From Eshraghiella crossota (GTDB taxonomy: Bacteria; Bacillota; Clostridia; Lachnospirales; Lachnospiraceae): DNA of 64,000 bases. The notes under the pieces were generated by a model, which saw only the letters and a program-made list of their open reading frames with translations, did no database searches and was not told the origin of the DNA. Positions within the stretch are counted from its first letter, which is position 1. Each line of letters starts with the position of its first letter. Below, piece by piece: positions 25,563-34,291 of this stretch. A program made the position numbers and the translations under genes. Location of the stretch: positions 2,095,001 to 2,159,000 of the forward strand of contig NZ_CP102270.1 in assembly GCF_025148445.1 (NCBI RefSeq). Direction: 5' to 3'.

Positions 25563-26030
25563 TTAAAACTCCTTCAACATTAATTCTTTATTATAGTATA
25601 TCGTACAGTAAATTCTAAGATCCTTATTGTACAAAGTACATTTCTTTAATTCCATACTTAACACATTTATAAGTACCGCTATTTCTTCATCTGTCAATTC
25701 CTTAATTTCTGAAATATTTGCAGTCTCATATACATAAAAAAAACCATCCTTTCTCTCGTTTCTTATGATGTTATCTTCTATTGGTAATTCTACATAATAA
25801 TATTTTTTTCCACATATAAATAAATATCTTATTCCATCATTTTCATATTCTGAATACTCAACACCAGGAATTATACGTTTAAATAAATAATATTCATCCT
25901 TACTTTTCACATATTTAAGATTCCCAAATTTTTCTCTTGGCTCAAATAACCCGCCATATGGAGTCAATATCCCCATTTTCTTTACTTCTTCTTTTCTCTC
26001 TTCTGATACATAATCATATACTAATTCCAT
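25563..26030 (-). CDS. Tandem paralogue, copy 1 (unknown function)
   Basis: 155 residues, first in the array and closest to copy 2. Same plan: TPYGGLFEPREKFGNLKYVK, DEYYLFKRIIPGVEYSEYEN, IRYLFICGKKYYYVELP, LTDEEIAVLINVLSMEL, IYYNKELMLKEF. The leader just upstream (ATGATAAAGGAGTTTTAA) reads MIKEF-stop, which looks like the tail of a lost earlier copy and provides AAGGAG for ATG 26030. It lies 43 bases after dus on the same strand; co-transcription with dus is likely. Confidence 0.8.
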   Translation of the reverse strand: MELVYDYVSEERKEEVKKMGILTPYGGLFEPREKFGNLKYVKSKDEYYLFKRIIPGVEYSEYENDGIRYLFICGKKYYYVELPIEDNIIRNERKDGFFYVYETANISEIKELTDEEIAVLINVLSMELKKCTLYNKDLRIYCTIYYNKELMLKEF

Positions 26031-26073
26031 TTTAAAACTCCTTTATCATTACTTTATTCCATTATTTTTAATA

Positions 26074-26991
26074 TCAAATCCCAAAAATTCTCCCCACCGC
26101 CACTTCGTACTGGATACATGTGTCGGCTTTGCGGACCATTTTCAACACTTTGTCAGGTTCTTCAAAGTTTTTTGAAAAATATATCCAGAACTCCTTCAGT
26201 TTGAAAAGTACGTTTCTGTCCCCTGACATTATCTCTTTGTAGCCCTTGTAAAGGTCGTTGGCAAAATTATATAAAGTCTCAGGAGAAGCTTTCCTGCTGC
26301 CTTTGATTTCCGAAAAAAGTCCCGGATTCATAAGGATTCCCCTGCCGCACATTATTTTATCAACTGTAGGAAATTCTTTTGTAATCGCATTATAATCTTC
26401 GACGCTGTTAATGTCTCCGTTGTAGCACAGAGAATGACGGCTTATCAAAACAGCTTTCTTAAAATCCTCAAGATTCGGTTTTCCTCCGTAACCATCCTTG
26501 CGGCAGCGTGGATGAATAATCAGCTCTGAAATAGGATATTCATTATATATTTTTAAAATATTTTCCCAGTTTTCGTTATTCTCTACGCCAGTTCTGGTCT
26601 TTACCGATATCCTTACGTCCGTCATGCTAAAGACCTCTTCAAAAAAGCGGTTAAGCTCGTCCGGTACGGCAAGAAAACCCGAACCCCTGTTTTTTGCCAC
26701 AACGGTTCCCGAAGGACACCCCAGATTAAGATTAACCTCCTCATAACCGTAATACTCTTTAAGTCTTGACGCAATGTAACAAAATTCCTCAGATTTATTT
26801 GTAAGAATCTGAGGAATTACGTCCATATTCTGATTGTGTTCAGGCAACACGTCATTTTTTTCTTTGCTGTTAAGTTTTCTGCTTGCAATAAACGGTGTAA
26901 AATATCTGTCGGCATCTCCAAAATATCTGTTATACACATTTCTGAATATATATCCTGTGAGAGCCTCCATAGGTGCAAGATAAAGTTTCAA
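26074..26991 (-). CDS. tRNA-dihydrouridine synthase
   Basis: 305 residues. FMN-dependent reduction of uridines in the tRNA D-loop. YLAPMEALTGYIFRN opens the TIM barrel. LNLGCPSGTVVAKNRGSGF carries the catalytic cysteine, with VKTRTG and the late CYNGDINS, IMCGRGILMNPGLF flavin/phosphate loops. The helical C-terminal domain is present. I cannot say which Dus subtype. It follows the sigma-like gene by 2 bases. Confidence 0.92.
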   Translation of the reverse strand: MKLYLAPMEALTGYIFRNVYNRYFGDADRYFTPFIASRKLNSKEKNDVLPEHNQNMDVIPQILTNKSEEFCYIASRLKEYYGYEEVNLNLGCPSGTVVAKNRGSGFLAVPDELNRFFEEVFSMTDVRISVKTRTGVENNENWENILKIYNEYPISELIIHPRCRKDGYGGKPNLEDFKKAVLISRHSLCYNGDINSVEDYNAITKEFPTVDKIMCGRGILMNPGLFSEIKGSRKASPETLYNFANDLYKGYKEIMSGDRNVLFKLKEFWIYFSKNFEEPDKVLKMVRKADTCIQYEVAVGRIFGI

Positions 26992-26993
26992 TG

Positions 26994-27752
26994 TTATTTT
27001 CCCTTCTTTTCAGCCTTTTTCATAATGTCCATAATGTCTGATAATTCTTCCATTGTAAGGTGGGTGAATTCAGCTATTTCATTTTTATCAGGGGTTGTGC
27101 CGTTATGTTCTTCAAGATATTTTACGGCCTCATTTACAAGGTTGGCTTTGCCGGCTATAGTTTCCTCTCCGTCCTCTTCTCCCGTAATTTCGGAAATATA
27201 TGATTTCATGGCTGATGATATGCTGTCCGATAATTCTTCCTCAACATCCACCGCCTGCTTTGTTCCGAGAAGTTCTTTAAGCTTTACAAATAAAGCTACA
27301 TTGCCCTCCTGCACAACATCTTCAAAATTAACGGCTCCGTTAAACATATTTTTTGCCATTTCAACTATTCTGCCATACCAGAAGGCCGTGATTTTATCTA
27401 TTGCCTCTTCTTTGCCTGACAAAAGATTAATATATGACATCCTTATTTCATCTTCCGTATAAGAAGGAAGTCTCTCAATATCCTCCATATACATCTGGAA
27501 AACTCTGGAATCTGTAAGCTCCTGTGGTTCAGCCTTGGAAGGCTCTACTGCCTGTGGCTCTTCAGGTTCTTCCGCAGCTTCTTCGTCATGTGGCGTGAGC
27601 AGGTATTCTATTACCATATTTTCCTGCTCTTTTGTCAAATCCATATCTTTAAAGTAAAATAATATCTCGTCCCTGCTCATTGCTTCCGCTGATGTTCTTA
27701 CAATCTCCGCAACTTCATGAAGGGTTTCCATAAAAATATTTCTGTCTGTCAC
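26994..27752 (-). CDS. Sigma-70-like protein lacking region 4
   Basis: 252 residues. After a helical N-terminus and an acidic, proline-rich linker (about 52-80), residues 84-165 resemble sigma regions 1.2-2: FQMYMEDIERLPSYTEDE, then VNFEDVVQEGNVAL, equivalent to the LDLIQEGN motif of primary sigma factors. Residues about 205-245 (VNEAVKYLEEHNG, then EIAEFTHLTMEELSDIM) resemble region 3. There is no region 4, and the -10 recognition helix is weak. It may bind core RNA polymerase without directing normal promoters. Function is not known to me; the call rests on motif reading. Confidence 0.7.
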   Translation of the reverse strand: MTDRNIFMETLHEVAEIVRTSAEAMSRDEILFYFKDMDLTKEQENMVIEYLLTPHDEEAAEEPEEPQAVEPSKAEPQELTDSRVFQMYMEDIERLPSYTEDEIRMSYINLLSGKEEAIDKITAFWYGRIVEMAKNMFNGAVNFEDVVQEGNVALFVKLKELLGTKQAVDVEEELSDSISSAMKSYISEITGEEDGEETIAGKANLVNEAVKYLEEHNGTTPDKNEIAEFTHLTMEELSDIMDIMKKAEKKGK

Positions 27753-27767
27753 TCTGGTTTCCTCGTT

Positions 27768-28502
27768 TCATATAATTATACTGCTGTCATTATCACAGAT
27801 TTTTGTTATCACTCCGTCACTTAAAGTATAGGCTTCTCCATAGAGAGTGGTAACGCCGTCTTTTATCATTATATAACTTCCGTCGTTTAACATATAGTAT
27901 TTTTTTCCAAAACTGTCACCGGCTGCAATATCATCTATCATTCTGCTGCCGTCAATGCTTCGTTCCTTTAAATACTGATAATGAGGAATCACCTGTATAT
28001 CCGTAAGCGAAAGGCCTTCAAGATACCGCTTATAATTTACATCCACGCTCTCGCCCTCAAGTTCAGGCATTGCATATACCTCGCCGGCACAATTCATTGT
28101 TCCGGCACTTATCGTCATTAAAATTCCCCGGTAATCTTCTAACGCCTGCTTTAAACCGATTTTCTTAATAAAAGCATTTTCCGTAGGAACGTGTCCGCCG
28201 GACAAAATTATAAAATCATACCGGTTCAGAGTGTCCTTGTCTATATCTGCTTTACGGTTGTCACAAACATCTATCCCCGAAAGTCCAAGTCCGCTCATAG
28301 GTATGTTCCTGCTAAAAATATCAGCCATAAAGTCATTGTTATCGTAATTATCCGGGTCTGACGCAATAAAAAGCACTCTGGCGTCCTTTTTCCAGAATTT
28401 TCTTAAATTATCAATGAAACCGTTGCTTTCATCAAGAGGTACAGGCTTTACCGGCTGCTCCCATGTGTGCCCTCCGGGACTGCTCGTAAGAAAAATAATC
28501 AT
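27768..28502 (-). CDS. Peptidase S51-like / type 1 glutamine amidotransferase-like protein
   Basis: 244 residues. The class I amidotransferase-like fold seen in S51 dipeptidases: FLTSSPGGHTW at the start, ILSGGHVPTENAFIKKIG, then the nucleophile loop MTISAGTMNCAG with Ser in the elbow, and a late IPHYQY with a candidate histidine. No signal peptide is seen, so it is cytosolic. Its start overlaps the stop of the kinase-like gene by 4 bases (ATGA). Substrate unknown. Confidence 0.8.
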   Translation of the reverse strand: MIIFLTSSPGGHTWEQPVKPVPLDESNGFIDNLRKFWKKDARVLFIASDPDNYDNNDFMADIFSRNIPMSGLGLSGIDVCDNRKADIDKDTLNRYDFIILSGGHVPTENAFIKKIGLKQALEDYRGILMTISAGTMNCAGEVYAMPELEGESVDVNYKRYLEGLSLTDIQVIPHYQYLKERSIDGSRMIDDIAAGDSFGKKYYMLNDGSYIMIKDGVTTLYGEAYTLSDGVITKICDNDSSIII

Positions 28503-28855
28503 TTGTGATCCTCAATGTATTTCAAAAACTCCGGTGTCTTTGACCAGTATTTTATTCCCCAGTTTTCAAAATTCCATTCTTCCATATAGTTATTACATTC
28601 ATAATCAATATTAAGATTAAGAGGGTATAACTTACCGCACATTTCTTTTATCTGGGAAAAATATTTTTCCTCCATCCTGTCATTCTCGGCTTCTATTTTG
28701 TTACCGAAAGTATAATAAGAGCATGGTTCATGATGAATCTGTTTAAGGACATAATTCCGGCTTCCGTCTGTGGCAAGGTATGAATAGCCGCCTTTTCCGT
28801 GTCCCAGTAATTTAAGAATCTCATAATCTTTTCCGTTGACACTCATTTTTTCCAT
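28499..28855 (-). CDS. Kinase-like protein with missing central catalytic region
   Basis: 118 residues. Residues 10-45 read as a protein-kinase N-lobe: YEILKLLGHGKGGYSYLA (glycine loop), then YVLKQI with the ATP-binding lysine. From about residue 60 the sequence jumps to a helical segment (MEEKYFSQIKEMCGKLY) and a tail YECNNYMEEWNFENWGIKYW. I recall full-length clostridial relatives of roughly 200 residues with a C-lobe between these parts; no HxD or DFG-like motif is present here. An internal in-frame deletion is the likely explanation, so kinase activity is doubtful. It overlaps the S51-like gene. Confidence 0.65.
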   Translation of the reverse strand: MEKMSVNGKDYEILKLLGHGKGGYSYLATDGSRNYVLKQIHHEPCSYYTFGNKIEAENDRMEEKYFSQIKEMCGKLYPLNLNIDYECNNYMEEWNFENWGIKYWSKTPEFLKYIEDHK

Positions 28856-28859
28856 ATTA

Positions 28860-30188
28860 TCACACCGCTTGTTTTGTAACTAATGACATCTTTCTCCATT
28901 TTCCACTCTTCCATCTAAAATACATACCTATCGCCCTTACACATTCATCCATGGCAAGGCCTATATATGCACCTATTGCACATAATCCCATATGTATTCC
29001 GAAGAAATAAGTTCCGCCTACCGCACACACATACATAAATACTGCAGCTATAACAGCAGGAAAAACAGCGTCTCCGCTTGTCTTTAATGCATTTCCGTAC
29101 ACCAGGTTGGTAACTCTGCCTATCTCAAGTATAATATCTATTGTAAGTAATTTTTTTACAAGGGAAATCATTTCGGGATCTTTTGAAAAAAGCGTCATAA
29201 TCGCACCACCTGCCAATGCAAATATTGTTTCAAGTGATACTGCACATATAACACCGAATATTGCAGCTTTCCTCGTCTGTCTGTCACAAGCGTCATAATC
29301 TTTTTCCCCGATACGCCAGCCTGTCATTATCGCATTAGCCTGTGCAAGTGCAGCTCCTATGCAATACGAAAAATTGGTAATCTGGCTTGTATATGACCTT
29401 GCCGTTGTATTAAGTCCGTCAGGGTCCATCTGGTTAAGAAATTTTGTAACAAGAGTCATTGCCACATTATATAAAACAGTTTCAAGTGCAGATGGAATTC
29501 CTATTTTAATAATCTGTACAAATATTTCACGGAGTCTTAATCTCTCAGGATTCTGCTTTGCTTTTATCTTTGTTCCTGAAACAATAATAAGTATTGCAAG
29601 GTTAACTATTCTTGAAATAACAGTTGCTATTGCAACACCTTTTACGCCCCATTTAAATACCATAAGGAATATTGCGTTAAGTATAAGATTAAGCACGTTT
29701 CCTATGGCAGAAGCAACAAGACTTTGCTTTGTGTGGCCAAATGCCCTTAAATATCCCGAAAAAACAGGTATGAGTGCATTTAGTACGGCAAATCCTCCCA
29801 CAATCTTTAAATAATCGTTGGCAGGCTGTCTAAGATTATCCGCTATTCCTATAACATCAAGTATTTTTCCGGCATATACAGCAAGAAATCCGCCTAACAG
29901 AATTCCAAGAACGCCATTAAATATCATTCCGAGCTGCCTTGCCTGATACGCAACGCCGTCTCTTCCTGCTCCGATATTCTGCGTCATAACTGCAGTCATT
30001 CCTGATGTAATAATGCCAAACATAATGATAAAAATTCCTATGTAGGTATTGGCTGTTCCTACCGCACCAACGGCATTGTCTCCTACAGTTGAAAGCATAA
30101 GTGTATCAACCATTCCGGACATCATGTATAAAATTGTTTCAATACATATAGGTATTGCTAATGTAGTTAATGTTTTTTTCTTTTCCAC
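28860..30188 (-). CDS. MATE family efflux transporter
   Basis: 442 residues with about 12 hydrophobic segments in two related halves, the MATE fold. These carriers export cationic drugs and other compounds using Na+ or H+ gradients. Family features: ETILYMMSGMVDTLMLSTVG near the start, AVGTANTYIGI, and SALETVLYNVAM with ARSYTSQITNFSYCIGAA in the second half. It is first in the run MATE - kinase-like - S51-like - sigma-like - dus. Substrate unknown. Confidence 0.92.
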   Translation of the reverse strand: MEKKKTLTTLAIPICIETILYMMSGMVDTLMLSTVGDNAVGAVGTANTYIGIFIIMFGIITSGMTAVMTQNIGAGRDGVAYQARQLGMIFNGVLGILLGGFLAVYAGKILDVIGIADNLRQPANDYLKIVGGFAVLNALIPVFSGYLRAFGHTKQSLVASAIGNVLNLILNAIFLMVFKWGVKGVAIATVISRIVNLAILIIVSGTKIKAKQNPERLRLREIFVQIIKIGIPSALETVLYNVAMTLVTKFLNQMDPDGLNTTARSYTSQITNFSYCIGAALAQANAIMTGWRIGEKDYDACDRQTRKAAIFGVICAVSLETIFALAGGAIMTLFSKDPEMISLVKKLLTIDIILEIGRVTNLVYGNALKTSGDAVFPAVIAAVFMYVCAVGGTYFFGIHMGLCAIGAYIGLAMDECVRAIGMYFRWKSGKWRKMSLVTKQAV

Positions 30189-30303
30189 TGTAAATCACCT
30201 CGTTGTAGCAATTTTACATCGTAGGATGGATTAATTCTTGTATATTTTCTTCCAAAAATAACACTATTTCTACCTAATTAACTGAAATGACTATAAAATT
30301 CTG

Positions 30304-30948
30304 CTAATCTTCTACTACTTTATCCCTGATTCTTCCGTCTACCATATAATATACCTTATCAGCGAGCATTTCTATATCTTCTTTATTGTGGCTTGCCAGA
30401 AGAACGATACTTCCCCGTTCTTTTTCTTCTGCAACGATATTGCGGATTTTTTTTACGCCGTCTTCATCAAGGGCATTAGTCGGCTCATCCAGAAAAAGAA
30501 TTGACGGATGTTCCATTATTGCCTGTGCCAAGACAATCCTCTGCTTCATTCCAAGAGAGTATTTTCTGTAGGTTCTCTTGTCACCCGGGTCAAGTCCAAC
30601 CCTTTCTATTGCCTTATCCACTTCTTCCGGAGTGATTTTTTTTCTGATGTCTGCAAGTATCTGTAAGTTCTTTCTTCCGGTAAATTCTGAGTACAATCCT
30701 GCATTTTCAAGGATAATTCCCATATCAGGGAGAACCTGCATATCTTTATGAAGTTCTTTTTCATCAAGCATAACTTTACCGGAATCAATATTGATAAGTC
30801 CTGAAACAGCCCTGAATAACATTGTTTTACCGGAACCGTTTCTCCCTACAAAACCATATACATTACCACTTTCGAGATTAAGATTAATATTATCAAGAAT
30901 AACTCTATCTTTAATTTTTTTACATAAATTTACTACTGTTAATTTCAT
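30304..30948 (-). CDS. ABC transporter ATP-binding protein
   Basis: 214 residues, a single nucleotide-binding domain. Walker A GRNGSGKT (about residues 35-42), Q-loop replaced by the ILENAGLYSEF segment, signature YSLGMKQRIVLAQA and Walker B ILFLDEPTNALDEDG, then SHNKED. It is last in an operon with two membrane subunits and two anchored proteins. The short length and DEPTNALD motif are typical of antimicrobial-peptide or ABC-2 type exporters. Confidence 0.93.
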   Translation of the reverse strand: MKLTVVNLCKKIKDRVILDNINLNLESGNVYGFVGRNGSGKTMLFRAVSGLINIDSGKVMLDEKELHKDMQVLPDMGIILENAGLYSEFTGRKNLQILADIRKKITPEEVDKAIERVGLDPGDKRTYRKYSLGMKQRIVLAQAIMEHPSILFLDEPTNALDEDGVKKIRNIVAEEKERGSIVLLASHNKEDIEMLADKVYYMVDGRIRDKVVED

Positions 30949-30952
30949 AAGC

Positions 30953-31780
30953 CTAATTTTCCTCCCTGCCTAACATAATTATCAGGTCAACCTTTTTTAT
31001 ATAAATCATTGAAACTATTGCCGTTATTGCTGAAGCAACTGCCGTTACTACAACTGAAAACATGAGATTAAAATTAATTTCCAGTATGTTGATATATTGG
31101 CTAACCATTTCATCAGATGATGAATGCCACGATATAAACAAGTGTGATATCGGATTGCATTTAAGATATATGGCATGTCTCTTTGCCGCCTCCATATCCT
31201 CAACTGTCAGCGAAAATACCTTTTTGTTATCCCACAATGACAACAATGCAACGCAGACGCAGATTCCTATAACCACAAGTCCAAACCCTTTCATCCCGCC
31301 AAACCTGATTGCCAGCATATTCGCCAGTAATGTTACAAAAAACAGCCACAGCGCATAGATTGCCACATAGTAAAAATATATGTATATATCAGCTTTTCCA
31401 AACGTAACATGGTTAGTCATACACGCCAGTGCCATACCAAAAAGCGGTATAAGAACCGTAAACAATACGCAGAATCCAAACAACTGTGCTATTTCCTTTG
31501 CTATCCATTTCAGGCGGTTCTCACATCTTGAAAACACATATACTCCTGCCGTACAGAAATGTTTGTATATATATGTTCCAAACAAAAAAAGAAATAATAA
31601 ATATGGCAGCATTCTTGTTGTAATATAAACAATATCTGTATAGCCAAACTGGTAATATTGAAATGCGTAAGTAATTACCACCTGTGAAAACGACATATCC
31701 TTTGATGGTCCGAAAAACGATATTCCAAGAAACAATCCCAGAAATGCAGCTAATGCCACAACTTTACCAATCTGTCTCAT
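30953..31780 (-). CDS. ABC transporter membrane subunit (ABC-2-like)
   Basis: 275 residues from ATG 31780, with six or more hydrophobic segments. I chose this start because it overlaps the stop of the preceding permease gene by one base (TAATG), has AAAGGA upstream and gives MRQIGKVVALAAFLGLFLG, a normal first helix. The longer frame upstream lies inside the neighbouring gene. It ends 4 bases before the ATPase gene. It probably forms the membrane pore with the next permease. Substrate unknown. Confidence 0.82.
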   Translation of the reverse strand: MRQIGKVVALAAFLGLFLGISFFGPSKDMSFSQVVITYAFQYYQFGYTDIVYITTRMLPYLLFLFLFGTYIYKHFCTAGVYVFSRCENRLKWIAKEIAQLFGFCVLFTVLIPLFGMALACMTNHVTFGKADIYIYFYYVAIYALWLFFVTLLANMLAIRFGGMKGFGLVVIGICVCVALLSLWDNKKVFSLTVEDMEAAKRHAIYLKCNPISHLFISWHSSSDEMVSQYINILEINFNLMFSVVVTAVASAITAIVSMIYIKKVDLIIMLGREEN

Positions 31781-32616
31781 TAATATGTATCCTTTCTTGT
31801 CTGTCTGAGCATAATTACCACAGACGAAGCAAATACCATTAATACAATTAATAAGAACCACGTCTGATTCTTCTGCGAGGAATCAAACAGGGAAAAATAT
31901 TCAAAATGGCTGGTATGAGTCTGTGCTCCCGGTATTATGGAATACAATGCTCCAAGTCCATAAAGAAGTATATATACGGGGAAAAGTAAAAATACTTTAT
32001 ACTTATTGACATATATGGATATTGCCAACACAAATGATGCCAACACTCCTGATATTATTGCAAACAGCAGGATGGATATTAACGCATAAAATTTAGATGA
32101 TACTTTGAAGCTCCCTAAAAACATAATTTTTTCCATGCTTGAAATATAAACTTCAGAATACAATCCCGAGCTTTCAAAATTGCCATGTGCCCCGCTTGGA
32201 AATCCAATCAGGCTTAATATCACTTCGAAAATAAACGGAACCGAAAACACCACAAATGTTACAATAAATACTGCTAAAAATTTACCTATGTAATAATTCT
32301 TCTTATCAAACCTTGTAATAAGATATATATCCGTTCTGTTTGTCTTGTCCGATGCGTATGAGAACGCCGCCGGAAGTATTACAAGAACCGGATAGAACTG
32401 TAAAAAGATAAATTTCACACTGGCAGTATCATAGTCTGCAGCAGACAGCATAAGCATCCTCATCGGATCTATAAGTGTGTCTACGGGCTGACCGTCATAT
32501 TTCACTAAATTACCAAAAAAATTAATAACAACCATTACTGTCAGCACTGAAAATATTATTATTGCTAACTTTTTATCTAAAATGGTCTTAATCTGCATCT
32601 TAACTGATTTGGACAT
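31780..32616 (-). CDS. ABC transporter membrane subunit (ABC-2-like)
   Basis: 278 residues. A first hydrophobic helix follows the cationic start MSKSVKMQIKTILDKK, then an outside loop and five more helices. ASDKTNRTDIYLITRFDKKNYYIGK (read over residues 87-111) resembles the cytoplasmic coupling segment of ABC-2 permeases. It sits 27 bases downstream of the second anchored protein and overlaps the next permease. The gene order is anchored protein x2, permease x2, ATPase. Confidence 0.8.
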   Translation of the reverse strand: MSKSVKMQIKTILDKKLAIIIFSVLTVMVVINFFGNLVKYDGQPVDTLIDPMRMLMLSAADYDTASVKFIFLQFYPVLVILPAAFSYASDKTNRTDIYLITRFDKKNYYIGKFLAVFIVTFVVFSVPFIFEVILSLIGFPSGAHGNFESSGLYSEVYISSMEKIMFLGSFKVSSKFYALISILLFAIISGVLASFVLAISIYVNKYKVFLLFPVYILLYGLGALYSIIPGAQTHTSHFEYFSLFDSSQKNQTWFLLIVLMVFASSVVIMLRQTRKDTY

Positions 32617-32643
32617 AATTCCCTCCCTTTATCGATATCCGGC

Positions 32644-33357
32644 CTAGTTGTGGCTTTGCCTGTATTCTTCATCAAATTTACTAATTATCCTATATTTAAA
32701 ATCATAATATTCTTTTTCAAGTTCTTCTGTTTCCATAAAAACCTCATTATCCTTTACTAGCTCATATGAAACAGCATGGTCTGATCTCTTTTTAGGAACA
32801 ATAACGTTATCAATATCTTCATAACATAAAATAGGTGCTATCGTAAACCCTTCAATGGTATATACATCATAATCATAAAGCTCGCTTTCTATCTTTTCTT
32901 TAACAAATACAAGATATTCTCTTCCCGGCTTCATAAAATTTACAAATCCGGTACTGACCGCATCAATCCCACCTGTTACCCCAGATTCTTCAGTAAATAA
33001 ATGGTACCCACTACGATCCATTACAATATTATCGCCCTCTTTGAGTTCTCCATCTCCCTTAAATATCTTTTCCACCTGTCCATATTCCGTACAGGTCTGA
33101 TAATCAAATTTTGTATCTCTGGTACACTTAATCTTAAGTATATATTCACTTTTACCCTCATAAGTTCCTTCCATATCATGTTTTTCATCAAGAAGATCAT
33201 CCGTTTCAAATTTATAAAACTGAGTAACCCACACATTATCAAGCTTATTATTATTTATTATCTGCCTGTGGTTTTTTCTGTATTTCATTGCTACAACTAT
33301 AATTACCGCAATTACTACAGTCACAGCCGATATGATTATTATTCTTTTCTTTTTCAT
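32644..33357 (-). CDS. Membrane-anchored extracytoplasmic protein, duplicate B
   Basis: 237 residues. MKKKRIIIISAVTVVIAVII and a few more residues form an N-terminal anchor (about 5-25), followed by a hydrophilic domain expected outside the cell. Core segments: DNVWVTQFYKFET, SEYILKIKCTRDTKFDYQTC, GDGELKEGDNIVMDRSGYHL, FVNFMKPGREYLVFVKEK, YTIEGFTIAPILCYED. It is nearly identical to the upstream copy at 33397-34104, with about 18 residue differences and an extended tail. I know no function. The position ahead of two permeases and an ATPase suggests an accessory to that ABC system. Confidence 0.82.
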   Translation of the reverse strand: MKKKRIIIISAVTVVIAVIIVVAMKYRKNHRQIINNNKLDNVWVTQFYKFETDDLLDEKHDMEGTYEGKSEYILKIKCTRDTKFDYQTCTEYGQVEKIFKGDGELKEGDNIVMDRSGYHLFTEESGVTGGIDAVSTGFVNFMKPGREYLVFVKEKIESELYDYDVYTIEGFTIAPILCYEDIDNVIVPKKRSDHAVSYELVKDNEVFMETEELEKEYYDFKYRIISKFDEEYRQSHN

Positions 33358-33396
33358 TTAATAAACTCATTTACCTTTCCGAGTATATGCAACACT

Positions 33397-34104
33397 CTAT
33401 TTTTTTCCATATTCACTATCAAATTTACTAATTATCCTATGTTTAAAATCATAATATTCTTTTTCAAGTTCTTCTGTTTCCATAAAAACTTCATTATCCT
33501 TGACTAGCTCATATGGAACCGCATGGTCTGATCCCTTTTTAGGAACAATAACATTATCAATATCTTCATAACATAAAATAGGTGCTATCGTAAATCCTTC
33601 AATGGTATATACATCATAATCATAAAGCTCGGTTTCTACCTTTTCTTTAATAAATACAAGATATTCTCTTCCCGGCTTCATAAAATTTACAAATCCGGTA
33701 CTGACCGTATCAGTCCCACCTGCTACCCCAGATTCTTCAGTAAATAAATGGTACCCACTACGATCCATTACAATATTATCGCCCTCCTTGAGTTCTCCAT
33801 CTCCCTTAAATATCTTTTCCACCTGTCCATATTCCGTACAGGTCTGATAATCAAATTTTGTATCTCTGGTACACTTAATCTTAAGTATATATTCACTTTT
33901 ATCCTCATAAGCTCCTTCCATATCTTCTTTTTCATCAAGAAGGTTAACTGTTTCAAATTTATAAAACTGGGTAACCCACACATTATCGAGCTTATTATTA
34001 TCTATTATCTGCCTGTGGTTTTTTCTGTATTTCATTGCTACAACTATAATTACCGCAATTACTACAGTCACAGCCGATATGATTATTATTCTTTTCTTTT
34101 TCAT
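33397..34104 (-). CDS. Membrane-anchored extracytoplasmic protein, duplicate A
   Basis: 235 residues, first gene of the ABC operon. Same anchor and domain as its downstream twin; the first 33 residues are identical, and differences are scattered (for example VNLLDEKED against DDLLDEKHD). The tail ends FDSEYGKK, and the twin's ends FDEEYRQSHN. The high identity over whole genes and 5' ends indicates recent tandem duplication. A palindrome and three 20-bp repeats lie in the roughly 250 bases upstream. Confidence 0.82.
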   Translation of the reverse strand: MKKKRIIIISAVTVVIAVIIVVAMKYRKNHRQIIDNNKLDNVWVTQFYKFETVNLLDEKEDMEGAYEDKSEYILKIKCTRDTKFDYQTCTEYGQVEKIFKGDGELKEGDNIVMDRSGYHLFTEESGVAGGTDTVSTGFVNFMKPGREYLVFIKEKVETELYDYDVYTIEGFTIAPILCYEDIDNVIVPKKGSDHAVPYELVKDNEVFMETEELEKEYYDFKHRIISKFDSEYGKK

Positions 34105-34191
34105 TTAATTAATTTCCTTTCTACATTAATAAAATAACGCCCCAGACAATATTTTTTCTGTTGGCTTTGCATATGAAAACGTCTTCACATA

Positions 34192-34207
34192 AATATGTTA
34201 ACATATT
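34192..34207. promoter_or_regulatory. Perfect 16-bp palindrome, candidate operator
   Basis: AATATGTTAACATATT lies 88 bases upstream of the anchored-protein operon. On the minus strand TTGCGC, 16 bases, GATAAT just before it could be a promoter, placing the palindrome around +5. This fits an operator for a dimeric repressor, not identified here. Confidence 0.5.
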
Positions 34208-34291
34208 AATTATCTTTTACAATAGGCTATGCGCAAATGGTAAAAATATTGCAAATTTTGTATTTTTTCGGGGTTTTTATGAACGTCTATG

